This document shows, piece after piece, positions 32,631 to 42,331 of a stretch of 64,000 bases of DNA. The stretch covers positions 2,851,501-2,915,500 of the forward strand of contig NZ_CP101740.1 in NCBI RefSeq assembly GCF_024496245.1. The letters are read 5' to 3'. Within the stretch, counting starts at the first letter, position 1, and each line of letters starts with the position of its first letter. The notes beneath the pieces are model-generated. The model was given only the letters and a program-made list of their open reading frames with translations, had not been told where the DNA came from and searched no databases. A program made the translations under genes and the position numbers. Origin of the DNA: Sphingomonas qomolangmaensis (GTDB taxonomy: Bacteria; Pseudomonadota; Alphaproteobacteria; Sphingomonadales; Sphingomonadaceae).

Positions 32631-35600
32631 GCGGTCACCGGTCCCCGGCCGTCGTCGTCGCCGCGCGGTCGCGGCGCTTCCTGCGCCTTGTGCTTTTCGC
32701 TGACGCTTTCGGGATGGCCGTGCACCTCGCCGCCGAACAATTTGCGCACCATCACGTAGAACAACGGCACGAAGAAGATCGCCAGCACCGTCGCGGCGAT
32801 CATCCCGCCGATCACCGCGGTGCCGATCGCGACGCGGCTGGCGGCGCCCGCGCCCGTCGAGATCGCCAGCGGCACCACGCCGAAGATGAAGGCGAAGCTG
32901 GTCATCAGGATCGGCCGCAGCCGCAGCTTGGCCGCCTCCAGCGATGCCTCGACCGGCGAGGCGCCCTCGCGCTCGGCCTGTTCGGCGAATTCGACGATCA
33001 GGATCGCGTTCTTGGCCGACAGCCCCATCGTCGTCAGCAGCCCGACCTGGAAATACACGTCGTTCTCAAGGCCGCGCAGCCACACCGCCAGCGCCGCGCC
33101 GAGCAGCCCCAGCGGAATGACCAGCATCACCGAAAACGGCACCGACCAGCTTTCGTACAGCGCGGCAAGGCACAGGAACACCACCAGCAGCGACAGCCCG
33201 TACAGCAACGGCGCCTGCCCGCCCGAGATGCGCTCCTGATACGACAGGCCCGACCATTCGACCGAGACGCCGGGCAATTCGGCGGCGAGCTCCATCATCC
33301 GATTCATCGCCACGCCCGAGCTTTCGCCCTCGGCGGGTTCGCCTTGGATCTGGTAGCTCGGTTGTCCCTGGAAGCGCCCGAGCGTGGTCGGCGCGGTCGA
33401 CCAGCGCGTGTCGGCGAACGACGAGAAGGGCGCCATCTGTCCGTTCGCGCCGCGCACGAACCAGTTGGTCAGGTCCTCGGGCCGCGCGCGATAGGGTGCG
33501 TCACCCTGGACGAACACGCGCTTCACGCGTCCGCGATCGACGAAGTCGTTGACGTATACGCCGCCCCACGCCGCCGACAGCGTCGCATCGACCTGTCCGG
33601 GGTTGAGCCCCAGCGCCCCCGCGCGTGCCTGGTCGATCACGACCTCTAGCGTCGGGATATCGGCCAGCTCGTTCTGGCGGATCGCGGTCAGCAGTGGGTC
33701 GCCGCGCGCCGCCTCGAGCAGCGCATCGCGGCGCGCGCGGAAGGTCTCGCGGTCGAGCCCCCCGGTGTTGAGCAGCTGCATCGTGAAGCCGCCCGCCTGG
33801 CCTAGGCCGCGCACCGGCGGCGGGTTGGTGGCGAAGAATTCGACATCGCGCAGGGTCGACAGGTCCTGCGTCGCGCGGCGGGTGATCGCCGCCGCGGCGT
33901 TCTCGGCGCCCTCGCGCTCGCTCCACGGTGCCAGGCTGACGAAGCCGCGCCCGGCATTCTGCCCCGCACCACCGGGGCCCGACCCGACGATCGTATAGAC
34001 GACGTCGACATTGGCGCCCGCGGGCCCCAGGAAATACTTCTCGATCTCGATCGCGGCGGCCAGCGTCCGCTCGCTCGTCGCGCCGGGGGGCAGCGTGTAC
34101 TGGATCTGCGCGCGCCCCTGGTCCTCGGTCGGCAGGAAGCTGGTCGGCAATCCGACGAACAGCAGCACCAGCGCGGCGCAAAGCCCCGCATAGACCACCA
34201 GCGCGACGATCCGCCGCCCCAGCACCCAGCGCACGCCGTCGCGATATTTGTCCGAGGTGCGCTCGAACCCGCGGTTGAACTTGTCGCCCATCCGCCGGCC
34301 GAAGCGACCGACCCGCGTCTTGGGCTCCTTCTTCTCGGTCGGCCGCTTGAGCAATGTCGAGGTCAGTGCCGGGGTCAGCACCAGCGCGACGACCACCGAC
34401 AGCAGCATCGACGAGATCACGGTGATCGAGAACTGGCGATAGATTTCGCCCACCGATCCGCCGAAGAACGCCATCGGCGCGAACACCGCCGACAGCACCA
34501 GCCCGATGCCGATCAGCGCGGTCTGGATTTCGCCCATCGACTGGATCGTCGCCTCGCGCGGCGACATTTCGGGGTTTTCCTCCATCACCCGCTCGACATT
34601 CTCGACCACGACGATCGCGTCGTCGACGAGCAGGCCGATCGAGAGCACCAGCCCGAACAAGGTCAGCGTGTTGATCGTGAAGCCGAAGATCGCCAGCACC
34701 CCGAACGATCCCAGCAGCACCACGGGCACCGCGATCGCGGGGATCAGCGTGGCGCGCCAGCTCTGCAGGAACACGAACATGACGATGATCACCAGGATGA
34801 TCGCCTCGATCAGCGTCTTGACGACCTCCTCGACCGACAATTTGATGAAGGTCGTCGAATCATTGGGGTAGGCGTATTTATAGCCCGGCGGGAAATTCTC
34901 CGCCTGGCGCTCGATCTCGGCCTTCACCAGTTCGGCGGTCTCGAGCGCGTCGGCGCCGGGCGCCAGCTGCACCGCGATGCCCGCGCCGGGATGCCCGTTC
35001 AGCCGGCTGATCGTGTTGTAGTTCTCCGAGCCCAGCTCGACCCGCGCGACGTCCTTCAGCAGCACCTTCGACCCGTCGGTCTGGGTCTTGACGATGATCT
35101 CCTTGAACTGCTCGGGCGATGTCAGCCGCGACTTGGCGGTCACCGTCGCGTTGAGCATCTGCCCCGGCAGCGAGGGCAACGCACCGATCTGGCCCGCCGC
35201 GACCTGGGTATTCTGCGATTCGATCGCCGCGATCACGTCGGCGGGGACCAGGTTGAACCCCGAAAGGCTGAACGGGTTCAGCCAGATCCGCATCGCATAT
35301 TGGGTGCCGAACACATTGACGTCGCCGACGCCTGGAACGCGGCCGATCCGGTCCTGCAGGTTCGAAACCAGGAAGTCCGACACGTCGATATTGGTGGTGC
35401 GGTCGGTCTCGTCATAGACCGAGACGACCAGCAGGAAGTCGGCGTTCGACTTGGTGACCGTCAGGCCCTGCTGCTGCACCTGCGCGGGCAACCGCGGCAG
35501 CGCCTGCTGCACCTTGTTCTGCACCTGCACCTGCGCGATGTCGGGATCGACGCCCTTTTCGAAGGTGACGGTGACCGTCGCCGATCCCGCCGAACTCGAC

Positions 35601-35845
35601 TGCGACGAGAAGTAGATCAGCCCGTCGATCCCGGTCATCTGCTGTTCGATGATCTGCGTCACCGACGATTCGAGGATCTCGGCCGACGCACCGGGATAAT
35701 TGGCGCGGATGTTGATCTCGGGCGGCGCGATGTCGGGATATTGCTCGATCGGCAGCGACAGGATGCCGCCGAGCCCCGCCAGCATGATGACGAGCGAAAT
35801 GACCCAGGCGAAGATCGGCCGGTCGATGAAGATACGCGAGATCAT
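32627..35845 (-). CDS. RND multidrug efflux permease, HAE1 type
   Basis: A 1072-residue inner-membrane proton/drug antiporter (AcrB/MexB-like). Twelve membrane helices with two large periplasmic loops. Proton-relay residues are present: the paired Asp in GLLVDDAIVVVEN and the Lys in GLSAKNAILIVEF. Other marks are FIDRPIFAWVISLVIMLAGL at the start and DIAPPEINIRANYPGASAE. Length is normal apart from a charged 30-residue C-terminal tail. It works with the adjacent adaptor and outer-membrane channel. Confidence 0.97.
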   Translation of the reverse strand: MISRIFIDRPIFAWVISLVIMLAGLGGILSLPIEQYPDIAPPEINIRANYPGASAEILESSVTQIIEQQMTGIDGLIYFSSQSSSAGSATVTVTFEKGVDPDIAQVQVQNKVQQALPRLPAQVQQQGLTVTKSNADFLLVVSVYDETDRTTNIDVSDFLVSNLQDRIGRVPGVGDVNVFGTQYAMRIWLNPFSLSGFNLVPADVIAAIESQNTQVAAGQIGALPSLPGQMLNATVTAKSRLTSPEQFKEIIVKTQTDGSKVLLKDVARVELGSENYNTISRLNGHPGAGIAVQLAPGADALETAELVKAEIERQAENFPPGYKYAYPNDSTTFIKLSVEEVVKTLIEAIILVIIVMFVFLQSWRATLIPAIAVPVVLLGSFGVLAIFGFTINTLTLFGLVLSIGLLVDDAIVVVENVERVMEENPEMSPREATIQSMGEIQTALIGIGLVLSAVFAPMAFFGGSVGEIYRQFSITVISSMLLSVVVALVLTPALTSTLLKRPTEKKEPKTRVGRFGRRMGDKFNRGFERTSDKYRDGVRWVLGRRIVALVVYAGLCAALVLLFVGLPTSFLPTEDQGRAQIQYTLPPGATSERTLAAAIEIEKYFLGPAGANVDVVYTIVGSGPGGAGQNAGRGFVSLAPWSEREGAENAAAAITRRATQDLSTLRDVEFFATNPPPVRGLGQAGGFTMQLLNTGGLDRETFRARRDALLEAARGDPLLTAIRQNELADIPTLEVVIDQARAGALGLNPGQVDATLSAAWGGVYVNDFVDRGRVKRVFVQGDAPYRARPEDLTNWFVRGANGQMAPFSSFADTRWSTAPTTLGRFQGQPSYQIQGEPAEGESSGVAMNRMMELAAELPGVSVEWSGLSYQERISGGQAPLLYGLSLLVVFLCLAALYESWSVPFSVMLVIPLGLLGAALAVWLRGLENDVYFQVGLLTTMGLSAKNAILIVEFAEQAEREGASPVEASLEAAKLRLRPILMTSFAFIFGVVPLAISTGAGAASRVAIGTAVIGGMIAATVLAIFFVPLFYVMVRKLFGGEVHGHPESVSEKHKAQEAPRPRGDDDGRGPVTA

Positions 35846-35852
35846 GGCGCGG

Positions 35853-37061
35853 TCAGTTCCCGGCCTTGGTTGCGCCCTGCGCTCCGCCCTGCGTCGCCGG
35901 CCGCTGCCGCGGCGCCGAACCTGCGGGCACCGGGCGAACCGTCTGCCCCGGCTGTGCGCGCGCCAGCCCCTCGACGATCACCCGGTCGCCCGCGCGGACG
36001 CCGCCGGTGACCAGCCATTTGTCGCCCACCGTCTGTTCGGCACGCACGTTGCGGCGCACCGCCTTGTTGTCGGGGCCGACGATCAGCACCGTCGCATTGC
36101 CACGCGGGTCGCGCGAGATGCCCGCCTGCGGCACCAGGATCGCGCGCCGCGCGGTCGCCTGGCTGAAGCGCGCGCGGACGTACATGCCCGGCAGCAGCAG
36201 TCCTTGCGGATTGGGGAAGCGCGCGCGCAACGTCACCGCGCCCGTCTCGGGATCGACCATCGCCTCGGCGAACTGCAGCGTGCCGACCTGACCGTAATCG
36301 CTGCCGTCCTCGAGCCGCAGCCGCACTTCGGCGGTCGACGGGATGGTGTTGTCGGTCGCCAGCGCGCGGCGCAGCGCCAGCAGGTCGGCGCTCGATTGCT
36401 GGATATCGATGAAGATCGGATCGAGCCGCTGGATCATCGTCAGCGCCTCGGCCTGGTTGGCGGTCACCAGCGCGCCGGTGGTGGCGATGCTACGGCCGAT
36501 CCGGCCGGTGATCGGCGCGGGCACATTGGTGAAGCGCAGGTTGATCCGCGCGGTTTCGAGCAAGGCGCGCTGCTGCTGGACCGACGCCGCCGCCTGGCGC
36601 GCCGCCGCCTGTGCATCGGTATATTCCTGCTTCGACACCGCCTCGATCTCGGCGAGCGGGCGAAAGCGGTCGGCGCGCGCCGATTGCGCGGTCAGATTGG
36701 CCTGCGCGTTGGCAAGGTTCGCCTCGGCCTCGGCCACCGCGGCGCGATAGATGCTGGGGTCGACCTGATACAGCGTCTGCCCCTGGCGGACGATGCTGCC
36801 TTCGGTGAACAATCGCGCCTTGATGACCCCCGACACCTGCGGCCGGACATCGGACGTCTCGAACGCCGCGGCGCGGCCCGCGAGTTCGGTGGTCAACGGC
36901 ACCTGTTCGGCCTGGAGCGTGACCACGCCGACCTCGGGGGTGCCGCCCTTGCCCTTTGCCTTGGCGGACGCTTCGTCGTCACCGCCCCCGCCGCAGGCGG
37001 CGAGCAGGCAAAGTACCGGGGCGAGGCACGCGATTTTACGATGCAACAGCAGGCCTCGCAC
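35853..37061 (-). CDS. RND periplasmic adaptor (membrane fusion protein)
   Basis: A 402-residue AcrA/MexA-like lipoprotein. The signal ends LCLLAAC. Biotinyl-lipoyl halves (VRPQVSGVIKARLFTEGSIV near the N-terminus; NVPAPITGRIGRSIATTGAL) flank an alpha-hairpin (about residues 105-170); the beta-barrel and membrane-proximal domains follow. It is the first gene of the operon. No TetR or MarR gene is adjacent, so control is probably from elsewhere. Confidence 0.95.
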   Translation of the reverse strand: MRGLLLHRKIACLAPVLCLLAACGGGGDDEASAKAKGKGGTPEVGVVTLQAEQVPLTTELAGRAAAFETSDVRPQVSGVIKARLFTEGSIVRQGQTLYQVDPSIYRAAVAEAEANLANAQANLTAQSARADRFRPLAEIEAVSKQEYTDAQAAARQAAASVQQQRALLETARINLRFTNVPAPITGRIGRSIATTGALVTANQAEALTMIQRLDPIFIDIQQSSADLLALRRALATDNTIPSTAEVRLRLEDGSDYGQVGTLQFAEAMVDPETGAVTLRARFPNPQGLLLPGMYVRARFSQATARRAILVPQAGISRDPRGNATVLIVGPDNKAVRRNVRAEQTVGDKWLVTGGVRAGDRVIVEGLARAQPGQTVRPVPAGSAPRQRPATQGGAQGATKAGN

Positions 37062-37260
37062 GAACGAAGGGAAGGTGATTGCTCCGTCCCAGTGGTCCAG
37101 GGATGAAGCCGCGATAACCGGACCAGTAACTAATTACCTTACGCGAACGTTCCGGATTAGGGCCTTCTCATCTTTTTTGGTGCGCTGCGCAATACGGGCC
37201 AAGGGAAGAAACCCCGATTGCCGTAGCTGCCGGGCCCGATCGGGTCGGGGTTCGGGGCTC

Positions 37261-37872
37261 CTATGCAGCGCTGGCCTCGGCGATCAGCTGGCGTGCGGCG
37301 TCGTTCGACCAGTCCATGCTGCCCGTCATCCGCCACACTTCCTTGCCCGCCGCATCGTACAGGATCGTCGTCGGCAGGTTGGCGCCGAGCCCGACCGAGA
37401 AGCGCAGGTCGGGGTCGGTCCACGGCTCGAGCGCCTCGAACCCGGCCTTCTCGAAATAGGGCACCACCTTGGCCGGCCCGTCGAGGTCCTGGCTGATCGT
37501 CAGCACCTTCAGCGCAGCGCCCTCGCGCTGCGCCAGCGCATCGAGCGTCGGCATTTCCTTCACGCACGGCGCGCACCAGGTCGCCCACAGGTTCAGCAGC
37601 ACCGGCTTGCCAGCGAACGCCGCCAGCGTGGTCTTGACGCCCTTGGCATCGGCAAAGGCGAAATCGGGGGCGGCTTCGCCCTTGTGGCTGCGGTCGAGCA
37701 TGCCGATCGCGTTGTCGGCACCCGGGGCTGCGGGGGTCGCCGGGGAGGCAGGCGCGGCGGCGACGGTGTTGGCGGGGACGACGCTGTTCGCTTGCTCCGC
37801 TCCCCCGTCTTGCCTATCGCAGCCGCCTGCAAGCAGGCCGAGCCCGAGGAGAAGCGTGATAGCTGGACGCAC
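37261..37872 (-). CDS. TlpA-like thioredoxin-fold lipoprotein
   Basis: A 203-residue periplasmic disulfide reductase candidate. It has a lipobox LLAGGC, an Ala/Pro-rich linker (residues about 20-55), then an AhpC/TSA-type thioredoxin domain with [13 protein letters not shown] (CxxC) and a cis-Pro in [11 protein letters not shown]. The GTG at 37872 ([14 protein letters not shown]) gives a clean signal and has GGAA upstream; a TTG at 37884 is possible. It is divergent from argH with only 16 bases between starts. Roles in cytochrome c maturation are typical. Confidence 0.9.
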   Translation of the reverse strand: MRPAITLLLGLGLLAGGCDRQDGGAEQANSVVPANTVAAAPASPATPAAPGADNAIGMLDRSHKGEAAPDFAFADAKGVKTTLAAFAGKPVLLNLWATWCAPCVKEMPTLDALAQREGAALKVLTISQDLDGPAKVVPYFEKAGFEALEPWTDPDLRFSVGLGANLPTTILYDAAGKEVWRMTGSMDWSNDAARQLIAEASAA

Positions 37873-37888
37873 GGACAGTTCCAATCAG

Positions 37889-39265
37889 ATGTGGGGCGGG
37901 CGCTTCGCTGAAGGCCCGTCGGCGGTGATGCGCGAGATTAACGCATCGATCCCGTTCGACAAGCGAATGTGGCGCCAGGACATCGCCGCGTCGAAGGCGC
38001 ATGCCACGATGCTCGGCGCGCAGGGCATCGTCGCCGCAGACGATGTGGCAGCGATCCTCGCGGGGCTCGATCAAGTCGCCGCCGATTACGAGCGCGGCGG
38101 TCCCGCCGACGATCTGGCGCTCGAAGACATCCATATGCAGACCGAAGCGCGGCTGACCGACAAGATCGGCGCCGCCGCGGGGCGCCTCCACACCGCGCGC
38201 AGCCGCAACGACCAGGTCGCGACCGACTTTCGGCTATGGGTGCGCGACGCGATCGACGAAGTGCTCGGCGCGCTCGATTCGTTGCAGGACGCATTGCTCG
38301 CCCGCGCCGAACAGCATGCCGGCGACGTGATGCCGGGCTTCACCCATCTGCAATCGGCACAGCCCGTGACGCTCGGCCATCACCTGATGGCGTATCACGC
38401 GATGGTCGCGCGCGACGCCAGCCGCTTCGCCGATGCGCGCGCGCGGATGAACCGTTGCCCGCTCGGCGCCGCCGCCTTGGCGGGCACCGGCTTCCCGATC
38501 GATCGCGACGCCACCGCCGCCGCGCTCGGCTTCGACGGCCCGACCGCCAATTCGCTCGATTCGGTCAGCGACCGCGACTTCGCGATCGATTATCTTGCCA
38601 GCGCTGCGCAATGCGCGCTCCACCTCAGCCGGCTCGCCGAGGAATTCGTGCTCTGGGCGTCGCAGCCCTTCGGCTTCGTCGCGCTGTCCGACCAATGGTC
38701 GACCGGCAGCTCGATCATGCCGCAAAAGCGCAACCCCGACGCCGCCGAGCTGGTGCGCGGCCATTCGGGGCGGATCCTGGGCTGCCAGATGGCGCTGATG
38801 GTGACGATGAAGGGGCTGCCGCTTGCCTATTCGAAGGACATGCAGGACGACAAGCCGCCGGTGTTCGAGGCGCACGACCTGCTCGGCCTGTCGATCGCCG
38901 CGATGACCGGGATGATCGAAAGCGCGACCTTCCGCACCGATCGGATGCGCGCGGTCGCCGATGCGGGCTTCGCCACCGCCACCGATCTCGCCGACTGGCT
39001 GGTGCGCGAGGCCGGCCTGCCCTTCCGCGAGGCGCATCACGTCACCGGCCGCGCCGTCGCACGCGCCGAAGCGCTCGGTCGCAAGCTCGAAGCGATGCCG
39101 CTCGCCGAACTCACCGCGATCGACGCGCGGATCGACGCGCGGGTGTTCGACGTGCTCAGCATCGATGCCTCGGTCGCCAGCCGCCGCAGCTTCGGCGGCA
39201 CCGCGCCGGATCGCGTGCGCGAAGCCATTGCCGCAGGCCGGGCGTTGCGCGAGAAGCGGGCATGA
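37889..39265 (+). CDS. argH: Argininosuccinate lyase
   Basis: A 458-residue fumarase/aspartase-superfamily enzyme that splits argininosuccinate to arginine and fumarate. It starts [20 protein letters not shown]; other landmarks are [29 protein letters not shown] and the superfamily signature [12 protein letters not shown] at about residue 275. Full length. Its stop overlaps the start of the small lipoprotein (ATGA), and lysA follows, forming an arginine/lysine synthesis cluster. Confidence 0.97.
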   Translation: MWGGRFAEGPSAVMREINASIPFDKRMWRQDIAASKAHATMLGAQGIVAADDVAAILAGLDQVAADYERGGPADDLALEDIHMQTEARLTDKIGAAAGRLHTARSRNDQVATDFRLWVRDAIDEVLGALDSLQDALLARAEQHAGDVMPGFTHLQSAQPVTLGHHLMAYHAMVARDASRFADARARMNRCPLGAAALAGTGFPIDRDATAAALGFDGPTANSLDSVSDRDFAIDYLASAAQCALHLSRLAEEFVLWASQPFGFVALSDQWSTGSSIMPQKRNPDAAELVRGHSGRILGCQMALMVTMKGLPLAYSKDMQDDKPPVFEAHDLLGLSIAAMTGMIESATFRTDRMRAVADAGFATATDLADWLVREAGLPFREAHHVTGRAVARAEALGRKLEAMPLAELTAIDARIDARVFDVLSIDASVASRRSFGGTAPDRVREAIAAGRALREKRA

Positions 39266-39501
39266 TCCGCCTCCTCCTGATCCCCGTCGCCTTGCTCGCG
39301 CTATCGGCCTGCGGCTCGCGCGGGCGGCTCGAACCCGCGCCGGGCAAGACGCTGCCCGTTGCGCCCTATGGCGCGCAGGAACGGCCCAATGCCGATGAAT
39401 TGCTGACCTCGACCTCGCAGCAGCGCCCGGTGCGCAGCGACGAACTCCTCACCACCTCCGAAGAGCGGCCCAACGACCCCTTCGCTTTGCCGCCGCGCTG
39501 A
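39262..39501 (+). CDS. Small LptM/YifL-like lipoprotein
   Basis: A 79-residue lipoprotein: [18 protein letters not shown] with Cys17, followed by a short Pro-rich mature chain containing an imperfect internal duplication ([27 protein letters not shown]). The argH/lptM-like/lysA arrangement is widespread in Proteobacteria, where the lipoprotein (LptM, formerly YifL) assists LptD assembly. Homology is supported by position and signal more than by sequence. Confidence 0.75.
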   Translation: MIRLLLIPVALLALSACGSRGRLEPAPGKTLPVAPYGAQERPNADELLTSTSQQRPVRSDELLTTSEERPNDPFALPPR

Positions 39502-39505
39502 ACCG

Positions 39506-40762
39506 ATGGACCATTTTTCGCACAAGGACGGCGTGCTCCACGTCGAGGACGTCAGCGTCGAGGCGATCGCCGAGGCGGTCGGCACCCCGGTGTACATCTA
39601 TTCGCGCGCCACGCTCGAACGCCATGCACAGGTGTTCCGTGACGCGGTCGCCCCCGCGGGACGGACGCATGTCGCCTACGCGGTAAAGGCCAATCCGAAC
39701 CTGGCGGTGCTCAAGGTCCTCGCCGGGCAGGGCTATGGCGCCGACGTCGTCTCGGGCGGCGAGATGGCGCGCGCGCTGGCGGCGGGCATGGCGCCCGGCG
39801 ACATCGTATTCTCGGGCGTCGGCAAGACCCGCGACGAGCTGACCGCCGGGCTCGATGCCGGGATCGGCCAGTTCAACCTCGAGCTCGAGGAAGAAGGCCG
39901 CGTCCTCGGCGCGCTGGCCACCGCCCGCGGTCAGCGCGCGCCCGCGACGCTGCGCGTCAATCCCGATGTCGATGCCGGCACCCACGCCAAGATCTCGACC
40001 GGTCGCGCCGAGAACAAGTTCGGCGTCGCGATCGATCAGGCGCCGGCGATGTTCGACCGGCTGGCGAAGGAGCCGGGGCTGAACCTGCGCGGCGTCGCGG
40101 TGCATATCGGCAGCCAGCTCGCCGATCTCGCCCCGCTCGAACGCGCGTTCGAACGCGTCGGGCAGCTCGTGGCCCAGCTTCGCGCCGCGGGCCATGCGAT
40201 CAGCCATGTCGATCTCGGCGGCGGCCTCGGTGTACCCTATCGCCCCGGCGAGACCTTGCCCGAACCCGCCGCGTTCGGCGCGATGGTCGCGCACGTGACC
40301 GCGGGCTGGGACGTCACCTTGATGTTCGAGCCCGGCCGCGTGATCGCGGGCAATGCCGGGGTGCTGCTGACGCGCGTCGTGTGGGTGAAGCCGTCGAGCG
40401 GCCACCCTTATGTCATCGTCGACGCCGCGATGAACGACCTGGCGCGCCCGGCGCTGTACGACGCCTATCACGATTTCGTCGCGGTGCGCCCGACCGGCGA
40501 GCGGCTGATTGCGAACATCGCCGGGCCGGTCTGCGAAAGCGGCGACACCTTCGCGATGGGCCGCGAGATCGACGCGATGGCGAGCGGCGACCTCGCGGTG
40601 TTCCGCACCGCGGGCGCCTATGGCGCGACGATGGCGAGCACCTACAATAGCCGCGCCAAGGTGCCCGAAGTGCTGGTCGACGGTGCGCGGTTCGCGGTAG
40701 TGTCCGAGCGGGTGACCCCGCAGGCGATTCTTGCGGCCGAGCGGATTCCCGAGTGGCTGTGA
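39506..40762 (+). CDS. lysA: Diaminopimelate decarboxylase
   Basis: A 418-residue fold-type III PLP enzyme, last step of lysine synthesis. The PLP lysine is in YAVKANPNLAVL near residue 57. Other marks are VSGGEMARAL, KFGVAIDQAP, VAVHIGSQL, the phosphate-binding GGGLGVPY and the substrate-binding CESGDTFA with its catalytic cysteine. Full length; it starts four bases after the lipoprotein stop. Confidence 0.97.
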   Translation: MDHFSHKDGVLHVEDVSVEAIAEAVGTPVYIYSRATLERHAQVFRDAVAPAGRTHVAYAVKANPNLAVLKVLAGQGYGADVVSGGEMARALAAGMAPGDIVFSGVGKTRDELTAGLDAGIGQFNLELEEEGRVLGALATARGQRAPATLRVNPDVDAGTHAKISTGRAENKFGVAIDQAPAMFDRLAKEPGLNLRGVAVHIGSQLADLAPLERAFERVGQLVAQLRAAGHAISHVDLGGGLGVPYRPGETLPEPAAFGAMVAHVTAGWDVTLMFEPGRVIAGNAGVLLTRVVWVKPSSGHPYVIVDAAMNDLARPALYDAYHDFVAVRPTGERLIANIAGPVCESGDTFAMGREIDAMASGDLAVFRTAGAYGATMASTYNSRAKVPEVLVDGARFAVVSERVTPQAILAAERIPEWL

Positions 40763-40788
40763 CGGGGCCGGGGGCACGCGGGTAAGCC

Positions 40789-41565
40789 ATGCGCGAAACC
40801 GGCCTCCCGATCATCGTCCGCCTCGACGGCAAACCCGTGATCCTGGTCGGCGAGGGCGAGGCCGCCGACGCCAAGCGCCGCCTGCTCGAACGCGCGGGTG
40901 CCATCCCCGTGCCCGAAAGCGATACCGCCCGCCTCGCGATCGTCGCGCTCGACGACGGCGATGAAGCCGCGCGCATCGCCGCCGCGCTCAAGGCGGCGGG
41001 CAAGCTGGTCAACGTCGTCGACCGCCCGGAGCTCTGTGATTTCACGCTCCCGGCGATCGTCGATCGCTCGCCGGTGCTGATCGCGGTCGCGACCGGCGGC
41101 GCCTCGGCGGGGCTCGCGGCAGCACTCCGCCAGCGGCTCGAAGGCCTGCTCCCCCAGGCGCTCGGCCCGCTAGCGACCGCGCTCGCCGCCGCGCGCGGCG
41201 CGATGCGCAAGCGCTTCCCCGACGGCCGCGCCCGCCGCAACGCGATCTCCGATGCGCTGGGCGAGGGCGGGGCGCTCGACCCCTTCGGGCGGATCGACGC
41301 CGGCAGCGTCGATCGCTGGCTGGCCAACGAACAGGGCGCGCGCCTGCCGCGGCTGGTGCGGATCGACCTGGTCTCGGCCGAACCCGACGCGCTCACGCTG
41401 CGCGCGGCACGAATGCTGGCGCAGGCCGACCGCGTCTATCACCGCCCGGGCGTGCCGCCGGCGATCCTCGACCGCGCCCGCGCCGACGCGATCCGCATCG
41501 CCTGCGCCGCCCCGCCCGCCGATCCGGGCGAAGGCCTGTCGGTCGATCTGGCGATGATACGCTAG
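40789..41565 (+). CDS. Siroheme-synthase-like protein (precorrin-2 dehydrogenase/ferrochelatase) with vestigial methyltransferase tail
   Basis: A 258-residue protein. Residues 1-150 resemble the CysG N-terminal module (LPIIVRLDGKPVILVGEGEA, a Rossmann start; NVVDRPELCDFTLPAIVDRS; AVATGGASAGLAAALRQRLE), which oxidises precorrin-2 and inserts iron. The last 70 residues (RIDLVSAEPDALTLRAARML, then ADRVYHRPGVPPAILDRARA) match only the opening of the uroporphyrinogen methyltransferase domain and lack its GAGPGD loop. It supports siroheme supply for sulfite or nitrite reductase. Confidence 0.8.
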   Translation: MRETGLPIIVRLDGKPVILVGEGEAADAKRRLLERAGAIPVPESDTARLAIVALDDGDEAARIAAALKAAGKLVNVVDRPELCDFTLPAIVDRSPVLIAVATGGASAGLAAALRQRLEGLLPQALGPLATALAAARGAMRKRFPDGRARRNAISDALGEGGALDPFGRIDAGSVDRWLANEQGARLPRLVRIDLVSAEPDALTLRAARMLAQADRVYHRPGVPPAILDRARADAIRIACAAPPADPGEGLSVDLAMIR

Positions 41566-41577
41566 AGCGGTCCCCTC

Positions 41578-41730
41578 AACCCGTTCGTGCTGAGTAGCGA
41601 ACGAGTAGGCGAAGCCGTATCGAGGGCGCGTATCGAAGCACCGCCCCGCGCGCCGACGCGTCCTTCGATACGCCGCTTCGATACGCTGCTGCGCAGCTAC
41701 TCAGCGGCTACTCAGGACGAACGGGGTTAG
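41578..41730. repeat. Intergenic palindrome related to the fliP-embedded repeat
   Basis: Outer arms AACCCGTTCGTGCTGAGTAG (from 41579) and CTACTCAGGACGAACGGGGTT (to about 41730) are near-complementary. The inner part carries CGTATCGAAG-type repeats (GTATCGAAGC, CTTCGATACGCC, CTTCGATACGCT). It lies between convergent genes and shares the CCGTTCG..CTGAG arm with 47332-47428. Confidence 0.75.
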
Positions 41731-41737
41731 CCCCAGC

Positions 41738-42274
41738 TCACCGCCGCAAAAACGTATCGATCTGCTGCATCATCACCCCAAGCTGCGAATCGGCATCGCC
41801 CAGCGGATCGCCCGGCGCCGACGAATTGATCGCCACCCCCATCGGCGTCGGCCAGCCGCGCAGCGCGTGGATGATCGTGCGCAGCGTCTGCAGCGTCGAG
41901 ACCGCCGCCTGCCATCCCGCCGCCACTGCGACGATCCCGACCGGCATCGAATCGAGATAGACGCGCGAATCGCCGCGCAGCAGCTCGATATGGTCGAGCG
42001 CGTTCTTCACCAAGCCCGACAGCGATCCGTGATAGCCCGGCGATCCGATCACCAGCGCATCGGCGGTTCGCACCACCTCGAGGAAGCGGACGATCGCGTC
42101 GTTGGCGAGCGCCTGGTCGGGATCGAAATTGGGGAAGTCGATCGCCGAACCGGTCAGCAAGGTCGTGCGCGCGCCGCCGCGTTCGGCATGCGCTAGCGCT
42201 GCGGAAAGTGCGCGGCTGGTACCCGATTCGGCGCGGAGCGTGCCGCCGATGGCGACGATATGGAACGGCTGCAT
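41738..42274 (-). CDS. NADPH-dependent FMN reductase
   Basis: A 178-residue flavodoxin-fold reductase. It starts MQPFHIVAIGGTLRAESGTS (phosphate-binding loop), then ALVIGSPGYHGSLSGLVKNA, the classical SPxYHGxxSGxLKN segment that binds FMN. Length and motifs fit the SsuE/azoreductase-like group. Physiological substrate unknown. It lies between the siroheme gene and the flagellar cluster. Confidence 0.92.
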   Translation of the reverse strand: MQPFHIVAIGGTLRAESGTSRALSAALAHAERGGARTTLLTGSAIDFPNFDPDQALANDAIVRFLEVVRTADALVIGSPGYHGSLSGLVKNALDHIELLRGDSRVYLDSMPVGIVAVAAGWQAAVSTLQTLRTIIHALRGWPTPMGVAINSSAPGDPLGDADSQLGVMMQQIDTFLRR

Positions 42275-42331
42275 CGCCCACCCGCTACCGCATGCAGCGC
42301 GCCGACGCCATGCCGACGTTCAGGTCGACGT

